The translations under genes were made by a program, and so were the position numbers. Under the pieces are notes generated by a model. The model was given only the letters and a program-made list of their open reading frames with translations. It did not search any database and was not told the DNA's origin. DNA of 8,783 nt from a bacterium (GTDB taxonomy: Bacteria; Margulisbacteria; Marinamargulisbacteria; SXXA01), in contig JAGYJO010000056.1 of NCBI GenBank assembly GCA_018402095.1, forward strand, positions 1-8,783, given 5' to 3'. Below, one piece after another: positions 6,826-8,783 of the stretch (within the stretch, counting starts at the first letter, position 1; every line of letters begins with the position of its first letter).

Positions 6826-7575
6826 TTATGCGGTTCCCAAATAGAAGAAAACACGTAACAAATGATCTGCAATTACTTCCATAATGCCATAAATTTGAGA
6901 TACCAAACCCGGAGCAATGGCTAAAAAAACCAATACGCTCACAATAGGTTTAATTTGAAAACCCATTTGAAAAACATTGATTTGCTCGGCCACTTTATTG
7001 AGCATCCCAAAACCAAAATCCACCATAAAAACAACCAACAGAATAGGCATAGACAACTGCACGGCCAACCCAAAAATATAAGTCCCCAATTGGGCAACAT
7101 AAAGCATCCAGCACTAAAATTGGATGTTTGCCCCACCGGCAAAGATTGAAACTTTGCATCAGTGCAGACAACACCAGATGATGCCATCAATCGCCAACAT
7201 CATTGTAATACCGTCCATTGAGCAAAGAAGCAGCGACATAGAACGACCATGAAGGATCCAACAGAGACGCCACGCTCAAACCAGCCTGTATCCATCAAGC
7301 TACCGCAAATTCCATACCAGTTGCAATAAATCGAGATAAATCCAATAGTAACAATAATCAATTCGGAAATAAAAGGCAAAGCCAAAGGTCAATACATTAT
7401 CAGGAACCTCATACGAAACAGGCACCAAAAAAATAAATAACCCAGCAATCAAAACAACAACATAACTTTCGGCAATAAGGGTAATTCTTTTCTATTCAAT
7501 ACAGGCGCAGTGACAAACAACCCCGCAAACGGATTCGCAAAAGAAAACCGTAATAACCTGCAAGTTAATAAACAT
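6826..7575 (-). pseudogene. fliR: flagellar export channel protein FliR, reading frame broken many times
   Basis: FliR forms the export channel with FliP and FliQ in the inner membrane. The last 93 residues (from 7107: MLYVAQLGTYIFGLAVQLSM ... VEVIADHLLRVFFYLGTA-like tail) are one clean frame and match the family C-terminus. Upstream, FliR text continues but hops frames: MFINLQVITVF (7575), LLRIRL, AGLFVTAPVLNRKELPLLPKV, LIAGLFIFLVPVSYEVPDNVLTF, ALPFISELIIVTIGFIS, RFIATGMEFA, SLMDT, AGLSVASLLDPSWSFYVAASL, MMLAID, HHLVLSALMQSFNL, LPVGQTSNFS. About eleven breaks fall within 440 nt. Each can be explained as loss of one or two bases, and the repaired length would be about 254 residues, normal for FliR. 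ATG 7575 lies 3 nt after the fliQ stop. Whether this is a consensus artefact or real damage cannot be decided here. As written, no functional FliR is encoded. Confidence 0.85.
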
Positions 7576-7578
7576 AAA

Positions 7579-7848
7579 TTAACGAGAATACAGAGGGATA
7601 TTACGCCAGAGCTCCAGCGTCATCTCAATGACAATATTTGCCACCCATGGAAACGTAGCTACAATCACCAACAAAACAACCACCATTTTAGGCACAAACG
7701 TTAACGTTTGCTCCTGAACCTGTGTAACAGCTTGAAGCAACGCGATAATAAGACCAATCAAAAGACCCAACCCCACACTGGGCAAACTACCCAACAATAT
7801 GACCTGAACGGCAGAGTTGAGTATTCCCGTTACAATATCAATATCCAT
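7579..7848 (-). CDS. fliQ: flagellar export channel protein FliQ
   Basis: This is a complete 89-residue FliQ, exactly the family's usual size. It has two transmembrane helices (about 14-40 and 52-75) separated by the diagnostic cytoplasmic hairpin LLQAVTQVQEQTLTFVPK. Four FliQ subunits pack around FliP and FliR in the export channel. The start is ATG 7848, because AGGAGAG at 7854-7860 sits 5 nt upstream. A longer frame beginning at TTG 7869 would bury this site in coding sequence and add residues not found in the family. The start codon overlaps the end of the upstream unknown gene by 11 nt, and fliR follows after 3 nt. Confidence 0.95.
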   Translation of the reverse strand: MDIDIVTGILNSAVQVILLGSLPSVGLGLLIGLIIALLQAVTQVQEQTLTFVPKMVVVLLVIVATFPWVANIVIEMTLELWRNIPLYSR

Positions 7849-8783
7849 TATTACTCTCCTGTAACCCAAGATGCGTCATGGCCGTTTCTGTATTTTTGAT
7901 ACGATCAACAGTTAGGCTAGCGGGACCCTCAGCGCGCAGTACAAAATGAACGGGATAATAACTGCCCGATTGCGGAATAACTTCAAAAACAAGATTATAT
8001 ATACTTTTTGGCGCAACCTTTACTTTTAACACCTCTACAACAGCAGGAAATCCTACGCCGCCCACATTACCCGTTTCATACAATCTATCGCCCCCCACAC
8101 GAATCATTGCCCTTGCAACACCACCCAATGGTGAGAAAAGTAGCGAGACGTCCCGCGTCACAATCTCTGGGTTATCAAGCGTCGCATAAACTTCATACAT
8201 AACACCATAGTTACCTTTGAGCACATCGCCCGAAAATTGGTTGTATACAAATGGTGCAACGCCAATAGGAATTTCACCAACAACACTCCCAACCGTATAC
8301 GCAACATTATGCCGAATAGTTGTAGACGAATAGATCGGAGCATACGATATCCGACGCATCGCTGCATAAGATGCCGCTGGGTACTCAGGATCTATCACAC
8401 GCCCCTCAAAAAGAGTGGATACATCTGACTGACACTCAAACACACCAGAAACGACCTCACCAGGACGAACAACCACAGCCAACAATTCTCGCTCTTGAAG
8501 GTCTATAGCCAGTGGTATTTTCTTTTGGCCTAATTTTTCCCAATACCGTTCTATCGCTTTGTGTCCTGCAAAAATCTCATCGGCAACAGGACCAGCAGAG
8601 GCCAATACAACAGACATATTTCCAGAAGCAGAAAGAGCCTTTGCTACAATAGAAAAGTGCAAAGGAATATCACTGACATTTTTATGGTGGTATAAAATGC
8701 GAACGGTATGCTGAACAGGCGCTGTATAAGAGAACAAAGCCATAGGCCCCATCAACCGCTCAGGATCATTACTGACCAATAAT
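7838..8783 (-). CDS. unrecognised beta-rich protein in the flagellar export operon (partial, cut by window edge)
   Basis: The frame is open from the right edge to a TGA at 7838-7840. A TTG at 8779 could start a 313-residue product, but no Shine-Dalgarno is visible and the frame continues outward, so the gene probably begins outside. The product is dominated by short alternating strands with many Gly/Val/Pro turns, suggesting stacked beta-sandwich domains. Visible landmarks counted from codon 8779 are VSNDPERLMGP at 2-12, RILYHHKN at 27-34, SAGPVADEIFAGHKA at 61-75, RPGEVVSGVFECQSD near 105-119 and PAVVEVLKVKVAPKSIYNLVFEVIPQSG near the end. There is no transmembrane segment or catalytic motif that I recognise. 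It overlaps fliQ by 11 nt and so is translated with the export genes. fliP would be the usual gene here, and this is not FliP. A secreted or periplasmic surface protein is a guess. Confidence 0.6.
   Translation of the reverse strand, partial: LLVSNDPERLMGPMALFSYTAPVQHTVRILYHHKNVSDIPLHFSIVAKALSASGNMSVVLASAGPVADEIFAGHKAIERYWEKLGQKKIPLAIDLQERELLAVVVRPGEVVSGVFECQSDVSTLFEGRVIDPEYPAASYAAMRRISYAPIYSSTTIRHNVAYTVGSVVGEIPIGVAPFVYNQFSGDVLKGNYGVMYEVYATLDNPEIVTRDVSLLFSPLGGVARAMIRVGGDRLYETGNVGGVGFPAVVEVLKVKVAPKSIYNLVFEVIPQSGSYYPVHFVLRAEGPASLTVDRIKNTETAMTHLGLQESNNGY
7854..7860 (-). promoter_or_regulatory. ribosome binding site deciding the fliQ start
   Basis: AGGAGAG on the minus strand lies 5 nt before ATG 7848 and inside the 3' end of the upstream gene. 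It settles the 89-residue form of FliQ. Confidence 0.8.

Noticed and set aside
6939..7385. Two separate small membrane proteins on the minus strand (6939-7190 and 7200-7385)
   Set aside because: Both are mixtures of genuine FliR pieces and out-of-frame text. They are fragments of the broken fliR, not independent genes.
7107..7545. Programmed ribosomal frameshifting rebuilding FliR
   Set aside because: About eleven shifts in both apparent directions within 440 nt, without recurring slippery heptamers or structures, is far beyond known programmed frameshifting in bacteria.
7849..7869. FliQ extended to TTG 7869 (96 residues)
   Set aside because: The extension would translate the Shine-Dalgarno sequence itself and exceed the family length. 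ATG 7848 gives the standard 89 residues.

Overview
The window is chromosomal DNA from a flagellated, Gram-negative-type (diderm) bacterium. The flagellar type III export genes show motility. The outer membrane is inferred from a signal-peptide-bearing beta-barrel porin ending in phenylalanine. The standard genetic code fits throughout. I cannot name the lineage from sequence alone. No rRNA, tRNA, CRISPR array, insertion sequence or phage gene was seen.

Left part (1-2260, all minus strand): a short operon transcribed from a promoter near 2240. It encodes an OprO/OprP-like porin, an exported FMN-binding protein with a covalent-flavin attachment motif, and, cut by the window edge, a PepSY-type membrane anchor followed by the start of a beta-propeller. 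Together they look like an envelope flavin-based electron-transfer system. A perfect hairpin separates the porin from the FMN-binding gene.

Middle (2280-2771, plus strand): a divergent promoter drives a single type IV pilin/GspG-like prepilin gene. It ends convergently on, and overlaps by 4 nt, the sigma-factor gene that follows.

Right part (2768-8783, all minus strand): a flagellar operon. In transcription order it contains an unrecognised beta-rich protein (cut by the right edge), fliQ, fliR, flhB, flhA, an unrecognised small gene, and a short FliA-type sigma factor. Spacing is extremely tight: the unknown gene overlaps fliQ by 11 nt, fliR/flhB abut, and flhA overlaps the small gene by 4 nt. 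FliQ, FliR, FlhB and FlhA form the core of the export apparatus, and the sigma factor would direct late flagellar transcription.

The most striking anomaly is two compact patches of dense reading-frame breaks: the first two thirds of fliR (about 7107-7545) and the small gene between flhA and fliA (about 3534-3670). Their protein similarity or open reading is recoverable piece by piece across all three frames, and every break can be explained by loss of one or two bases. flhA, flhB, fliQ and the porin are perfectly open. This looks more like locally uncorrected long-read consensus error than gene decay, but it should be settled before anyone concludes that the organism lacks FliR.
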